The position numbers and the translations under genes were made by a program. 64,000 nt of DNA from Variovorax sp. PMC12 (GTDB lineage Bacteria; Pseudomonadota; Gammaproteobacteria; Burkholderiales; Burkholderiaceae_C), in contig NZ_CP027774.1 in NCBI RefSeq assembly GCF_003019815.1, forward strand, positions 372,001 to 436,000, given 5' to 3'. The number at the start of each line of letters is the position of its first letter. The first letter of the stretch is position 1. Below, in pieces: positions 9,150 to 17,340 of the stretch. A model generated the notes under the pieces. It saw only the letters and a list, made by a program, of their open reading frames with translations. It was not told the origin of the DNA and did not search any database.

Positions 9150-10550
9150 TCAGCGCTCGCTGATGGCGCGCAGGTTGTCGGCCGTGAAGAAGCCCGAACG
9201 CATGCGCGGACCGGTCGGCTCGGTGAACCAGCGGATGTCCTTGCCGACGCCCACCGTGTGCGTGTCGAAGACGTAGCGGCCCTCGGCCAGGTTGTTCTGC
9301 ACCATGGCCATCGCGTCGCACGAGCCGGTCTCGTACACCGGGATGAGGAAACCCTCGCGCATCTTGGCGAGCTTGTTCTGCCCGTCGAAGTCGTCCATCA
9401 ACAGCGGCGCCCAGCTGTCTTCGTCGAGGTAGACGGTGCGCTTGGGCGCCGAATGGCGCATGCCGGCCTTGACGGTGGCCTCCACCACCCACACACGGTG
9501 CAGTTCGTAGCGGCGATGCGACTGCGCGATGAAGTCGTCGCGCGCCACGTCCTCGAACTTGGCCTTGAAGTCGTAGGCGCCGAAGGCGTTGTAGGGAACG
9601 TAGATCTCCTTCTTGCCCACCAGCTTCCAGTCGAAGCGGTCGAGCGCGCCGTTGAAGACCTGCGGTTCGTCCAGCGTGTACTGGTTCTCCATGCCGATCT
9701 GCGGGGAGTCGTGCGAGTAGGTCGGCATGCGGCGCACGCGGCGCTGGCCGGGGAAGTAGTAGAAGGTCTCGTTCTCGGCCTGGTTCATGTACTGGGTGAT
9801 CGCCAGGGCCTGCCCGGCCAGCGCGGCGGGCGAGGTGTAGCCGAAGTACACGTAGAACTCCACCGGCGGCAGCGACGACAGCTGCTGCGAGCCCTTGGCG
9901 CCCGAGGGAATGAACACCGTCTGCTCCGAATCGGCGCGGATCCACTCGGTGCTGCCGCGGCGCGGCGAGACGGCGGTGATGGTGCCCTTGTAGTCGACGC
10001 CCACGCCGCGGTAGCGCATCTTGGAGTTCCACATCGCCTCCACGCCGTTGGAAGGAAGGGGGAACGGATAGCCCGGCACGGTCGCTTCCTTCAGGCTCCA
10101 GCCGTCGTCGTTGAGCTGGGCGGTGCCCACGTTCTTGCGCGTGTTGGCCGCAACGAAATCCGGCACGCCGCAGGTGCGGTGCGACGGATAGACGTCCATG
10201 CGGTAGTCCTTGCGCTGCTTGAGCATGGCGACCTGGCCGGCCGAGAGCTTGTCGGCGTACTTGTCGACGTTGGCCGCATCGATGGTGAACAGCGGCTTCT
10301 CGTCCTTGTGCTTCCAGAAGTCGCGCCGCAGCTTGCCCCATTCCCAGCCTGCCAGCGGCGGCTCCGCGCCTTGCCAGGCGGGAATGCTGCCGTCGGCGTT
10401 GCCCTCGCGCTGCGCGCCCGAGGGCGTGAGCTTGTCGAGCTGGGCCGCGTCGGGCGCTGCCATGGCGGAGAAACCGGGGCAGAGAAGGCCGGCGGCGACG
10501 GCCACCGCCAGGGCGAGAGGGCGAAGGGTTCTTGCACAGTGCTGGGTCAT
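9150..10550 (-). CDS. DUF1329 family periplasmic protein
   Basis: This protein of 466 residues has a signal peptide (ALAVAVAAGLLCPGFSAMAA). The mature start, with KLTPSGAQREGNADGSIPAWQG, is the hallmark of DUF1329 (PF07044, LolA-like clan): LTP-x-GAE/Q-x-x-GN-x-DG-x-IPAW-x-GG. A clear ribosome site (AGGAG, spacing 5) supports the ATG at 10550. LolA-like folds carry lipids across the periplasm, so a carrier role between the inner-membrane RND protein and the DUF1302 barrel is a plausible inference. It starts 213 bp after the cytochrome b561 gene, so it may have its own promoter. Confidence 0.88.
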   Translation of the reverse strand: MTQHCARTLRPLALAVAVAAGLLCPGFSAMAAPDAAQLDKLTPSGAQREGNADGSIPAWQGAEPPLAGWEWGKLRRDFWKHKDEKPLFTIDAANVDKYADKLSAGQVAMLKQRKDYRMDVYPSHRTCGVPDFVAANTRKNVGTAQLNDDGWSLKEATVPGYPFPLPSNGVEAMWNSKMRYRGVGVDYKGTITAVSPRRGSTEWIRADSEQTVFIPSGAKGSQQLSSLPPVEFYVYFGYTSPAALAGQALAITQYMNQAENETFYYFPGQRRVRRMPTYSHDSPQIGMENQYTLDEPQVFNGALDRFDWKLVGKKEIYVPYNAFGAYDFKAKFEDVARDDFIAQSHRRYELHRVWVVEATVKAGMRHSAPKRTVYLDEDSWAPLLMDDFDGQNKLAKMREGFLIPVYETGSCDAMAMVQNNLAEGRYVFDTHTVGVGKDIRWFTEPTGPRMRSGFFTADNLRAISER

Positions 10551-10763
10551 GGGAACTCCTGAAAGATGAAGAGGCGAGGTGTGTGGATCCGGATCGCCCG
10601 GACCGTGCCCGGGCTGCGCCGATGCCCGCTTTACCAACCGGCAGTGGGGTCTTTGGACTATCGGAGGGAGGCGGTGCCGGCCGTTATCCGAGATCGGCAT
10701 CTGCTTGCGGCCACGCGACCGCACCGCTCCGGGCGTTGTGCGGGCCGTGTGGCGGAGGGGGGA

Positions 10764-11393
10764 TCAGCCGGTGCTGCGACGCAGCGGCAGCATGCGCCGC
10801 AGCACGGCGTCCTTGCGCACGAAGTGGTGCAGCAGCGCGGCCCCGACGTGCAGCACCAGCAGCGGCCAGGCCAGCCAGGCACCGATGAAGCTGTGCACCG
10901 CCCAGGCCGCATCTTCCAGCTGCGCAACGGAGAGACCGAAGGTGTCGCGTATCGCGGCTGCGATGGCGGTGTCGCGGCAGGCAGGGATCGCGAACAGCCC
11001 GAAGTCGGTCGGGTCGTAGGTCGTCATGTAGCCCGACAGCGGCATCAGGATCAGGATGGCGTAGAGCGCCCAGTGCGCCGCGTCGGCCGACAGACGCTCC
11101 AGGCGCGAGCCGGCGACATGCCGCGGCACGCCGCCGGCGATGCGCCACAGGAGCCTGGGCAGCGTGAGGAAGCCGATGGACAGGCCCAGCACCCAATGGA
11201 TGTTGAGCAGCGGCACCACCCGCTCGGCATCGGGCGTGGTGCCGAACAGCCCCGGCTTGATGCTGGTCTGCGGATCGACGAACCAGATCACGTAGTACAC
11301 GACCACGTAGGCCGTGATGAAGGCTGCGGCCGTGGCCCAGTGGAAGAGCATCGAGGCCCGCCCCCAGGCGTCGATCGTGTTGCGCCAACCCAT
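10764..11393 (-). CDS. Cytochrome b561-type membrane di-haem protein
   Basis: The product has 209 residues and four predicted membrane helices. Histidines lie in the helix segments FHWATAAAFIT, NIHWVLGLSIGF, AHWALYAILILM and AWAVHSFIGAW/LHVGAALLHH, as in the cytochrome b561/b(N)-like family whose paired His ligands hold two b haems. Such proteins pass electrons between quinol and periplasmic acceptors. It sits 43 bp downstream of an aldehyde dehydrogenase and upstream of the DUF1329/DUF1302/RND genes. It may therefore supply or remove electrons for a periplasmic oxidation step in the same pathway; that link is inferred. Confidence 0.85.
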   Translation of the reverse strand: MGWRNTIDAWGRASMLFHWATAAAFITAYVVVYYVIWFVDPQTSIKPGLFGTTPDAERVVPLLNIHWVLGLSIGFLTLPRLLWRIAGGVPRHVAGSRLERLSADAAHWALYAILILMPLSGYMTTYDPTDFGLFAIPACRDTAIAAAIRDTFGLSVAQLEDAAWAVHSFIGAWLAWPLLVLHVGAALLHHFVRKDAVLRRMLPLRRSTG

Positions 11394-11436
11394 TTCAGAT
11401 TTCCTTGTGCGGTGCGTTGCGATGCAGGCCCGGGGC

Positions 11437-12891
11437 TCAGGCCGGCAGCAGGACGGTGACGACCTTTTCCTCGGTGTACGCCAGCGCGCCGGGCAGGCCG
11501 CCTTCGCGGCCGATGCCGCTGGTCTTGAGGCCGCCCCATGGCAGGTTGGCGTCCAGCGGGCTCCAGCAGTTCACGCCCACGGCCCCGGCCTTGACGCGCG
11601 CGGCCACGCGGTGCGCCCGCGCGAGCTGCGTGGTCCACACCGTGGCCGCCAGTCCGTAGGACGAATCGTTGGCCAGTGCGACGGCCTCCTCCTCGGTCTC
11701 GAAGGGGATCACGGTGCCCACCGGGCCGAAAATCTCTTCGCGGGCGATGGTCATCTGGTTGGTGGCCCCGGCGAAGATGGTGGGCTGCACGAACCAGCCC
11801 TTCTCGGGCCGGGAGACGCCGCCTGCCAGCAGCACCGCGCCTTCGTCCAGGCCGAGCTGGATGTAGCGGTTGACGCGTTCGAACTGCGCCTTCTTGGCCA
11901 CCGGCCCCATCTGCACGCCGGCCTGGCGCGGGTCGCCGACAGTGACCGCCCGGGCCGCCTGCGCCAGCGCCTGCGCGAACGGCTCGGCGAGGCTGCGCTG
12001 CACCAGGATGCGCGAACCGGCAGCGCACACCTGCCCCTGGTTGACGAACAGGCCCATGGCGCAGCCACGCAGCGCGTCGTCGAACGAGGCATCGTCGAAC
12101 ACGATCTGCGGGCTCTTGCCACCGAGCTCCAGCGTCACGCGCTTGAACAGTGGTGCGGCAATGCGCTGTATGGCGCGGCCCGCCTCGGGGCTGCCGGTGA
12201 AGCTGATCTTGGCAACCAGCGGGTGCTCGCACAGCGCGCGGCCCACCACGTCGCCGAAGCCGGTCAGCACGTTGATGACGCCGTCGGGAAAGCCTGCTTC
12301 CTGCGCCAGCCGCGCCAGGTGCAGCGCGGACTGGGGCGTTTCCTCGGCGGGCTTGACCACCACGGTGCACCCGGCGGCCAGCAGGGCGGCGAGCTTCCAC
12401 ACGGTGATCATCAGCGGCGAGTTCCACGGCACGATGGCCGCGACCACGCCCACGGGCTCGCGCAGCGTGTACGACAGCGTGGGCGTGCCCATGTAGCCCC
12501 CGGTGGGCACCGTGCGGCCTTCGAGCTGCTGGGTCCAGCCGGCGGCCGCGCGCAGGTTGGCGACGGCGTTGGGCACGTCCATCATGCGCGGCTCCATCGG
12601 CGAGCGGCCGATGGCGTTGGCGTCCATGTCGGCCAGCAGGGCCGTGTCGCGCTCGACCAGGTCGGCGAGGCCAAGCAGCAGCTGGGCGCGCTGGCCGGCG
12701 TGCAGCCGGCTCCAGGCGCCGCCCTCGAGCTGGGCATGGGCCGCGGCCACGGCGCGGTCGACGTCTTCGGCGGTGCCGCGGGCGGCGCTGCCGTATTCCT
12801 GTTCGTCCACGGGGCTGACGAGCCGCATGCGCGCGCCGTCGGAGGCTTCGGCGTGGGCGCCTTCGATGAAATGCTTGAGGTTCTGGGTCAT
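11437..12891 (-). CDS. Aldehyde dehydrogenase family protein
   Basis: This third ALDH of the window has 484 residues counted from the ATG at 12891. It has VPWNSPLMITVWKLAALLAAG, KPAEETPQSAL, the general base in LELGGKSPQ, and the catalytic Cys in NQGQVCAAGSR. The KSPQ/VCAAGSR combination is typical of broad-range ALDHs (betaine-aldehyde, phenylacetaldehyde or vanillin-type). An in-frame GTG at 12936 would add 15 residues, but the ATG fits family length better. It is the first gene of the minus-strand operon with cytochrome b561 and the DUF1329/DUF1302 set, and is divergent from an AraC regulator that probably controls it. Confidence 0.86.
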   Translation of the reverse strand: MTQNLKHFIEGAHAEASDGARMRLVSPVDEQEYGSAARGTAEDVDRAVAAAHAQLEGGAWSRLHAGQRAQLLLGLADLVERDTALLADMDANAIGRSPMEPRMMDVPNAVANLRAAAGWTQQLEGRTVPTGGYMGTPTLSYTLREPVGVVAAIVPWNSPLMITVWKLAALLAAGCTVVVKPAEETPQSALHLARLAQEAGFPDGVINVLTGFGDVVGRALCEHPLVAKISFTGSPEAGRAIQRIAAPLFKRVTLELGGKSPQIVFDDASFDDALRGCAMGLFVNQGQVCAAGSRILVQRSLAEPFAQALAQAARAVTVGDPRQAGVQMGPVAKKAQFERVNRYIQLGLDEGAVLLAGGVSRPEKGWFVQPTIFAGATNQMTIAREEIFGPVGTVIPFETEEEAVALANDSSYGLAATVWTTQLARAHRVAARVKAGAVGVNCWSPLDANLPWGGLKTSGIGREGGLPGALAYTEEKVVTVLLPA

Positions 12892-13253
12892 GGTGTCTGC
12901 GGATGTTCGAGCGGCCGCAGTGTCCGGGGAGGGCACCGCGCTGCGTTAGCCCAAATCAGCAACGCGCATGCACGCTGGCGAGGGCGCCACGGCTGCCATG
13001 CGCGGCGCACCGCCACAGTGCGAGGGATCGCACTCGGTCTTGCACGTTTATTGCTTTGTCGAAATCGAGCATCTCAGAAGGTTGGCCGTCACAGGACTGC
13101 CGCTGCTTGAGATGGCCCTACCCCTTTCGCGTTTCCGCCATCGGGTTTCCTCTGTCTGACACCGAACTCAATATATGCAAAATTTCTTCTATTCGATAAA
13201 TGTGCATTTATTTGGAGCGCAACCGAGCTTCTTCTGAGCAAGGATTCCACGCC
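12892..13253. other. Divergent intergenic region, AraC regulator / ALDH operon
   Basis: This 362 bp stretch has no convincing gene. It separates the minus-strand ALDH operon from the plus-strand AraC regulator. The right third (about 13165-13215) is conspicuously AT-rich against its surroundings and contains a perfect 7-2-7 palindrome at 13196-13211. It probably holds both promoters and the regulator's sites. No consensus -35/-10 pair was convincing. Confidence 0.5.
13196..13211. promoter_or_regulatory. Perfect palindrome upstream of AraC regulator
   Basis: ATAAATG-TG-CATTTAT is a perfect 7-bp inverted repeat with a 2-bp centre, ending 42 bp before the AraC-family start codon. It lies in an AT-rich patch in otherwise ~68% GC DNA. 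It could be an operator or part of the promoter; AraC proteins usually prefer direct repeats, so another regulator is also possible. Confidence 0.4.
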
Positions 13254-14213
13254 ATGATCCGAAGCATCCGCCATTTCCAGGACGTCCATGCCCATGCCGC
13301 ATCGGTGGCCCATTGGAGCCAGCTCTACAGCCAGCTGACGGCCGGTGCGCTCGAGAGTTCGCTGCAGCAGCTGTCCAGCGACCGCTGTCACGTCTTTCGC
13401 GAACGCATCAACCAGCGCGTGGTCCAGCAAGGCGAGGCGCCCGGCCAGCGCGTGTGCTTCGCAGTTCCAATCGCCATTCCGGGCACCGCCCGCATGCAGG
13501 GACGCGACGCGGACGACAACAGTCTGTTTTTTCTGCGCGGCGGCGAGGAGTTCATGTTCCACATGCCCACGGGCATGGACCTGCTGTCCATCACCTTCGA
13601 GCGTGCCTTCTTCGACGCTGCGCTCCTGGAAATCCCCTTTGCCGAAGAGATCGCCCGGCTGCTGCGCCAGCCCGTCATCAAGGTGCCGGCGCAGCGCTTC
13701 GCCGAATGCCGCCAGCGCCTGATGGCGATGTTCTCCGAAGCGCTGGTCAACGACGAACTCAGCGGCACCCCCGCGCGGCAGGACGAACTGGAACAGGCGC
13801 TGCTGGGCGAGCTCGTGCAACTGGTGATCGACCCGGCCTGCGACCGGCATCAACGCAGCGGCAGTTCCACCCAGGATTTCATCGTCGAGAAGTGCCACCG
13901 CATGGCCATGGCCGAGACCATGAGCGCACCGAGCGTGATGGAGTTGTGCGAGCGTCTGCAGGTCAGCCGGCGCACGGTGCAGAACAGCTTTCGCACGGTG
14001 GCGGATACGACGCCGCTGAGCTACCTGCGCTCGGTGCGCCTGAACGGTGTGCGCCGCGCCCTGATGGGCAGCCGCGCCGGCGACCTGACCGTGGGCGACG
14101 CGGCGGGGCAGTGGGGGTTCTTCCACCTGAGCCATTTCGCGGCGGAGTACCAGGAGCTTTTCGGCGAACTGCCGTCGCAGACGCCGCGGGCGGCCAGGTG
14201 GCATGACGCCTGA
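13254..14213 (+). CDS. AraC family transcriptional regulator
   Basis: The product has 319 residues from the ATG at 13254, which is preceded by AAGGAT at 13240-13245; the frame is open further upstream to 13200. The N-terminal ~200 residues form a ligand/dimer domain. The C-terminal ~100 carry two helix-turn-helix motifs, the first around VMELCERLQVSRRTVQNSF and the second ending with WGFFHLSHFAAEYQELFGELP, the AraC signature. The arrangement resembles FeaR/EutR-type regulators of amine or aldehyde catabolism. It is divergent from the ALDH/b561/DUF1329 operon and is probably its activator. A perfect hairpin follows the gene. Confidence 0.87.
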   Translation: MIRSIRHFQDVHAHAASVAHWSQLYSQLTAGALESSLQQLSSDRCHVFRERINQRVVQQGEAPGQRVCFAVPIAIPGTARMQGRDADDNSLFFLRGGEEFMFHMPTGMDLLSITFERAFFDAALLEIPFAEEIARLLRQPVIKVPAQRFAECRQRLMAMFSEALVNDELSGTPARQDELEQALLGELVQLVIDPACDRHQRSGSSTQDFIVEKCHRMAMAETMSAPSVMELCERLQVSRRTVQNSFRTVADTTPLSYLRSVRLNGVRRALMGSRAGDLTVGDAAGQWGFFHLSHFAAEYQELFGELPSQTPRAARWHDA

Positions 14214-14226
14214 AGCGCGCGCGCGT

Positions 14227-14247
14227 TCCCGGATTGCCGATCCGGGA
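14227..14247 (+). terminator. Hairpin after AraC gene
   Basis: TCCCGGAT-TGCCG-ATCCGGGA is a perfect 8-bp stem with a 5-base loop, beginning 13 bp after the AraC stop codon and before the permease. No U-tract follows, so termination efficiency is uncertain; in GC-rich genomes such hairpins often mark operon ends. Confidence 0.45.
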
Positions 14248-14363
14248 TACCGCTGCCCGGGCATGCCTTTCTAGACTGCCTCTCTCGGCGGCCGGCACTG
14301 CGGTGCATGGCCTTCCCTCCCCACGCTGCACGCGTTTGCGCGCGGCATGCATTGCGACGCACC

Positions 14364-15836
14364 ATGGAAACGCTGACTCCCGCGATGACACCTGCCCAGG
14401 AAACGCGCCACCCCCACGCCACCAGCCTTCGCCGCGGCACGCTGAGTGCCGGCTTCATCACGCTGCTGGTCATCTCGGCCGCGAGTCCGCTGAGCGTGGT
14501 CGCGGGCGGCTTCCCGATCGGGATGATGCTGGGCAACGGCGCCGGCACGCCGGTGCTGGTGCTGGTGGCACTCGGGCTGCTGCTGATGTTCGCGACCGGC
14601 TACACCGCCATGGCCACCTGCGTGACCAGTGCCGGGGGCTTCTATGCGATGGTGGCACGCGGCCTGGGCGGCAGGGCGGGCGGGGCGGCCGCCATGGTGG
14701 CGGTGTTCGGCTACGTGACGCTGCAGTTCGGGCTCTACGGCCTGCTCGGCGCGGTGGCGTCCGAGACGCTTCAGACGCAGTTCGGCCTGGCGGTGCCGTG
14801 GTGGGCCTTCGCCTTCGCCGCGATGGCCAGCGTGGCGGTCTTCGGCTACCGGCAGATCGACTTCTCGGCGCGGGTGCTCGCGGTCTTCGTGGTGGCCGAG
14901 TATCTGGCGGTGCTGGCCCTGGACGTGCTGATCCTGTCCAGGGGCGGTGCGCACGGCATCGACGCGCACTCCTTCTCGCCGGAGGCCTTCACCAGCGGCA
15001 ACCCCTTCATCGGCCTGCTGTTCTGCTTCGCGGCCTTCATCGGTTTCGAGGCGACCACCATCTACAGCGAAGAGGCCAAGGATCCGAAGCGCAGCATTCC
15101 CATCGCCACCTATGCGGCGCTGCTGCTGGTGGGGGGCTTCTATTCCTTCTCGCTGTGGTGCCTGGTGCTCGGCGCGGGCAGCGACCAGGTGGTGGCCACC
15201 ATCACGGCACTGGCCGATCCGACCAACCTGCTGTACCTGCTGTCGGACACCTATGCGGGCCATGGCCTGACGGTGCTGCTGCGCCTGATGTTCATCGCCA
15301 GCATCTATGCGGGGCTGATCGCCTTCCACAACTCCAGCGCGCGCTATTTCTACGCCATGGGCCGCGAGGGCCTGATGCCCGCTCGCCTGGGCTGGACGCA
15401 TGCACGCCACCGCAGCCCGCACGTGGCCTCGTTGCTGCAGACGGCGCTCAGCGCCGTGGCGGTCGGGCTGTTCGCGCTGCTGGGCGCCGACCCGGTGCTC
15501 ACCCAGTTTGCCTGGCTCAGCAACCTCGCCACGCTGTGCCTGCTGGTGCTGATGATCGCGACGGCCGTGGCGGTGGTGCGTTTCTTCAGGGCAGAGTCGC
15601 ACGGCTATGGCCAGATGCGTATCCGCGTGCTGCCGCTGCTGGCTTGCGCGGGCTTGCTGGTGGTGCTGGTGCTGGCGGTGGGCAACTTCCATGTGCTCAC
15701 GGGTGCGAGCCGGGGTATCTCGGGGGGCCTGGTGGTCACCGTGCCTCTCGCCGCGGCCGCCGGATGGCTGGCCGCATCGCGGCTGGCGAAACGCGATCCG
15801 CCGCGCTTTGCCGCACTCGGCAAGGACCGCGGCTGA
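14364..15836 (+). CDS. APC family amino-acid/amine permease
   Basis: This protein of 490 residues has about twelve hydrophobic helices. It has the APC superfamily beginning: TLSAGFITLLVISAASPLSVVAGG-type TM1 with an unwound Gly-rich centre, and the TM6 region FIGFEATTIYSEEAKDPKRS, whose FEA..EE-KDP pattern is characteristic of APC permeases. Substrates of the family are amino acids or polyamines. The start at 14364 was chosen because the upstream in-frame extension to 14307 is arginine-rich and not family-like; 14385 is also possible. It is close to an IclR regulator and a class-III aminotransferase, suggesting uptake of an amine that is then transaminated. Confidence 0.85.
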   Translation: METLTPAMTPAQETRHPHATSLRRGTLSAGFITLLVISAASPLSVVAGGFPIGMMLGNGAGTPVLVLVALGLLLMFATGYTAMATCVTSAGGFYAMVARGLGGRAGGAAAMVAVFGYVTLQFGLYGLLGAVASETLQTQFGLAVPWWAFAFAAMASVAVFGYRQIDFSARVLAVFVVAEYLAVLALDVLILSRGGAHGIDAHSFSPEAFTSGNPFIGLLFCFAAFIGFEATTIYSEEAKDPKRSIPIATYAALLLVGGFYSFSLWCLVLGAGSDQVVATITALADPTNLLYLLSDTYAGHGLTVLLRLMFIASIYAGLIAFHNSSARYFYAMGREGLMPARLGWTHARHRSPHVASLLQTALSAVAVGLFALLGADPVLTQFAWLSNLATLCLLVLMIATAVAVVRFFRAESHGYGQMRIRVLPLLACAGLLVVLVLAVGNFHVLTGASRGISGGLVVTVPLAAAAGWLAASRLAKRDPPRFAALGKDRG

Positions 15837-15852
15837 GCCCGGTGTGTCCCTG

Positions 15853-16401
15853 TCAAGCCGATGAAGCGCGCAGCCATTCCTTGCGAAGGATCGCGTACTG
15901 CATGGTGTTCTCGTAGACGGGCTTGCCCTGGGCGTCGTTCCTGAACGAGATGAACTCCAGGAACAGCCCTTCGGCGCGCATGCCCAGCTTCTCGCACAGT
16001 CGCCGGGAGGCGCCGTTGTGGTCTTCCACATAGGCATAGAGCCGGCGCGCGGCCCGGGCGGTGAAGAGATGGGCGAACAGCGCCGCGGCGGCCTCGTGGG
16101 CGTAGCCCGTGCCGCCGAAACGCGGGTTGAAGTTCCAGCCGACCGAGAAGGTGTCGTCCTCCTGCATGGCGAACAAGTCACCGATGAGCTGTCCCGATTC
16201 CTGAAGGCACACGGCCACATGCTCGCCGTCGGTGCTGCGTCGCCGAGCCTCGGCCCGAGCGTCTTCGACGTTAGCGAGTGCAAGCGACAGGAAGCAGCTC
16301 GCGGTCGGGGCATGCAGGTAGTCGAACAGGTCCGTAGCGTCCTGCTCGCAAAAGCGCCGAAGGACGAGCCGCGGGGTGTGGATGGGTTGCTCGAGGGCCA
16401 T
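15853..16401 (-). CDS. GNAT family N-acetyltransferase (RimJ/RimL type)
   Basis: This protein of 182 residues has the RimJ/RimL-like order: start ITPRLVLRRF-like (HTPRLVLRRF), the sheet segment FSVGWNFNPRFGGTGYAHEA, which contains the acetyl-CoA pyrophosphate-binding loop (R-x-x-G-x-G/A variant), and NGASRRLCEKLGMRAEG near the end. Members acetylate protein N-termini, amino sugars or small amines. It converges on the APC permease (16 bp gap) and is divergent from the IclR gene. The substrate is unknown. Confidence 0.85.
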   Translation of the reverse strand: MALEQPIHTPRLVLRRFCEQDATDLFDYLHAPTASCFLSLALANVEDARAEARRRSTDGEHVAVCLQESGQLIGDLFAMQEDDTFSVGWNFNPRFGGTGYAHEAAAALFAHLFTARAARRLYAYVEDHNGASRRLCEKLGMRAEGLFLEFISFRNDAQGKPVYENTMQYAILRKEWLRASSA

Positions 16402-16487
16402 GGTCTTTGCTTGCTTCGTGTTGTGCGTATCTGTTTCTGTATCTCGTGGATCCGGGACCGCCGCGGCTCCCGATCAGGTCCGCGGAT

Positions 16488-16510
16488 GGTGCCCGACAAT
16501 AAAGGGCACC
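16488..16510. promoter_or_regulatory. Inverted repeat, candidate IclR-family operator
   Basis: GGTGCCC-GACAATAAA-GGGCACC is a perfect 7-bp inverted repeat with a 9-base AT-rich centre, in the 164 bp region between the divergent GNAT and IclR genes and 55 bp before the IclR start. IclR proteins often repress themselves from such a position. The assignment is an inference from location and symmetry. Confidence 0.45.
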
Positions 16511-16565
16511 GCGCGCTTGCGCGCCCGTACGATTTCTTGTTTCACGACCGCAGACTTCCCAGACG

Positions 16566-17306
16566 ATGAACAGCCTTCGCCGCATGCTCGATGTCCTCGA
16601 TCTCTTTCGGCCCGACCAGCCGGTCATCGACGTCGAGATCATCTGCAACCAGCTCGGCTACACGCCCGCCAGCGCCTACCGCTACCTGCGCGAGCTCGGC
16701 GATGCCGGCCTCCTGGTGCGCCTGCCACGCGGCTATGCGCTGGGGCCGCGCATCATCGCGCTGGAGCACCAGATGACCGACTACGACCCGGTCCTGGTGC
16801 GCAGCCGCGACCTGGTCGAGAAGCTGGTGGCGGAGACGGGCCTGGATGCCGTGATCAGCGAGTGGTACGGCGACTCGGTGGTCAACGTGCTGATCCGCCG
16901 CGGCCCCGACCCCGGGCCTGTGGGCGGAGGCCGCGGCCGCCCCATCGACCTGTTCCACAGTGCGACCTCGCGCGTGGTGCTGGCCTACCTGCTGCCGCGG
17001 CAGATCCGCCGTGTCTTCGATGCCCATGCCAGCACGCCCGAGGGGCAGCAGCAGGGGCTGGAGTGGAAGTCCTTCTCCAAGGGCCTGCTGGCGATCCGCA
17101 AGCAGGGCTACTGCATCAGCGAAAGCGAGCTTCACCCAGGCCGCACGGGCGTCGCCGCGCCGATCTTCGACGAGAAGCAGCGCGTGCTCGGCAGCATGAC
17201 GCTGGTGGGACGCAACGAGCGCTTCCGGGCCTTCCAGGAAAGCTACCTGTGCACGCTGATCACCACCGCCGCGTCGGAGCTCACGGCCCGCATCGCCCAG
17301 CAGTAG
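16566..17306 (+). CDS. IclR family transcriptional regulator
   Basis: The product has 246 residues. It has an N-terminal winged helix-turn-helix (about 1-62, with GYTPASAYRYLRELGDAGLL as the recognition part) and a C-terminal GAF-like effector domain with the IclR landmarks RPIDLFHSATSRVVLAYL and the SESELHPGRTGVAAPIFD segment. The family controls aromatic, glyoxylate and amino-acid catabolism. It is divergent from a GNAT gene and convergent with the class-III aminotransferase, separated by a strong hairpin. It probably regulates the local permease or aminotransferase; no direct proof is visible. Confidence 0.87.
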   Translation: MNSLRRMLDVLDLFRPDQPVIDVEIICNQLGYTPASAYRYLRELGDAGLLVRLPRGYALGPRIIALEHQMTDYDPVLVRSRDLVEKLVAETGLDAVISEWYGDSVVNVLIRRGPDPGPVGGGRGRPIDLFHSATSRVVLAYLLPRQIRRVFDAHASTPEGQQQGLEWKSFSKGLLAIRKQGYCISESELHPGRTGVAAPIFDEKQRVLGSMTLVGRNERFRAFQESYLCTLITTAASELTARIAQQ

Positions 17307-17312
17307 GCGAGG

Positions 17313-17338
17313 CGGCCGTGCCGTGCGCGTCACGGCCG
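17313..17338. terminator. Bidirectional hairpin between convergent genes
   Basis: CGGCCGTG-N10-CACGGCCG is a perfect 8-bp stem lying exactly in the 34 bp between the ends of the IclR gene and the convergent aminotransferase gene. It can act on both transcripts. There is no clear T-tract. Confidence 0.5.
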
Positions 17339-17340
17339 GT

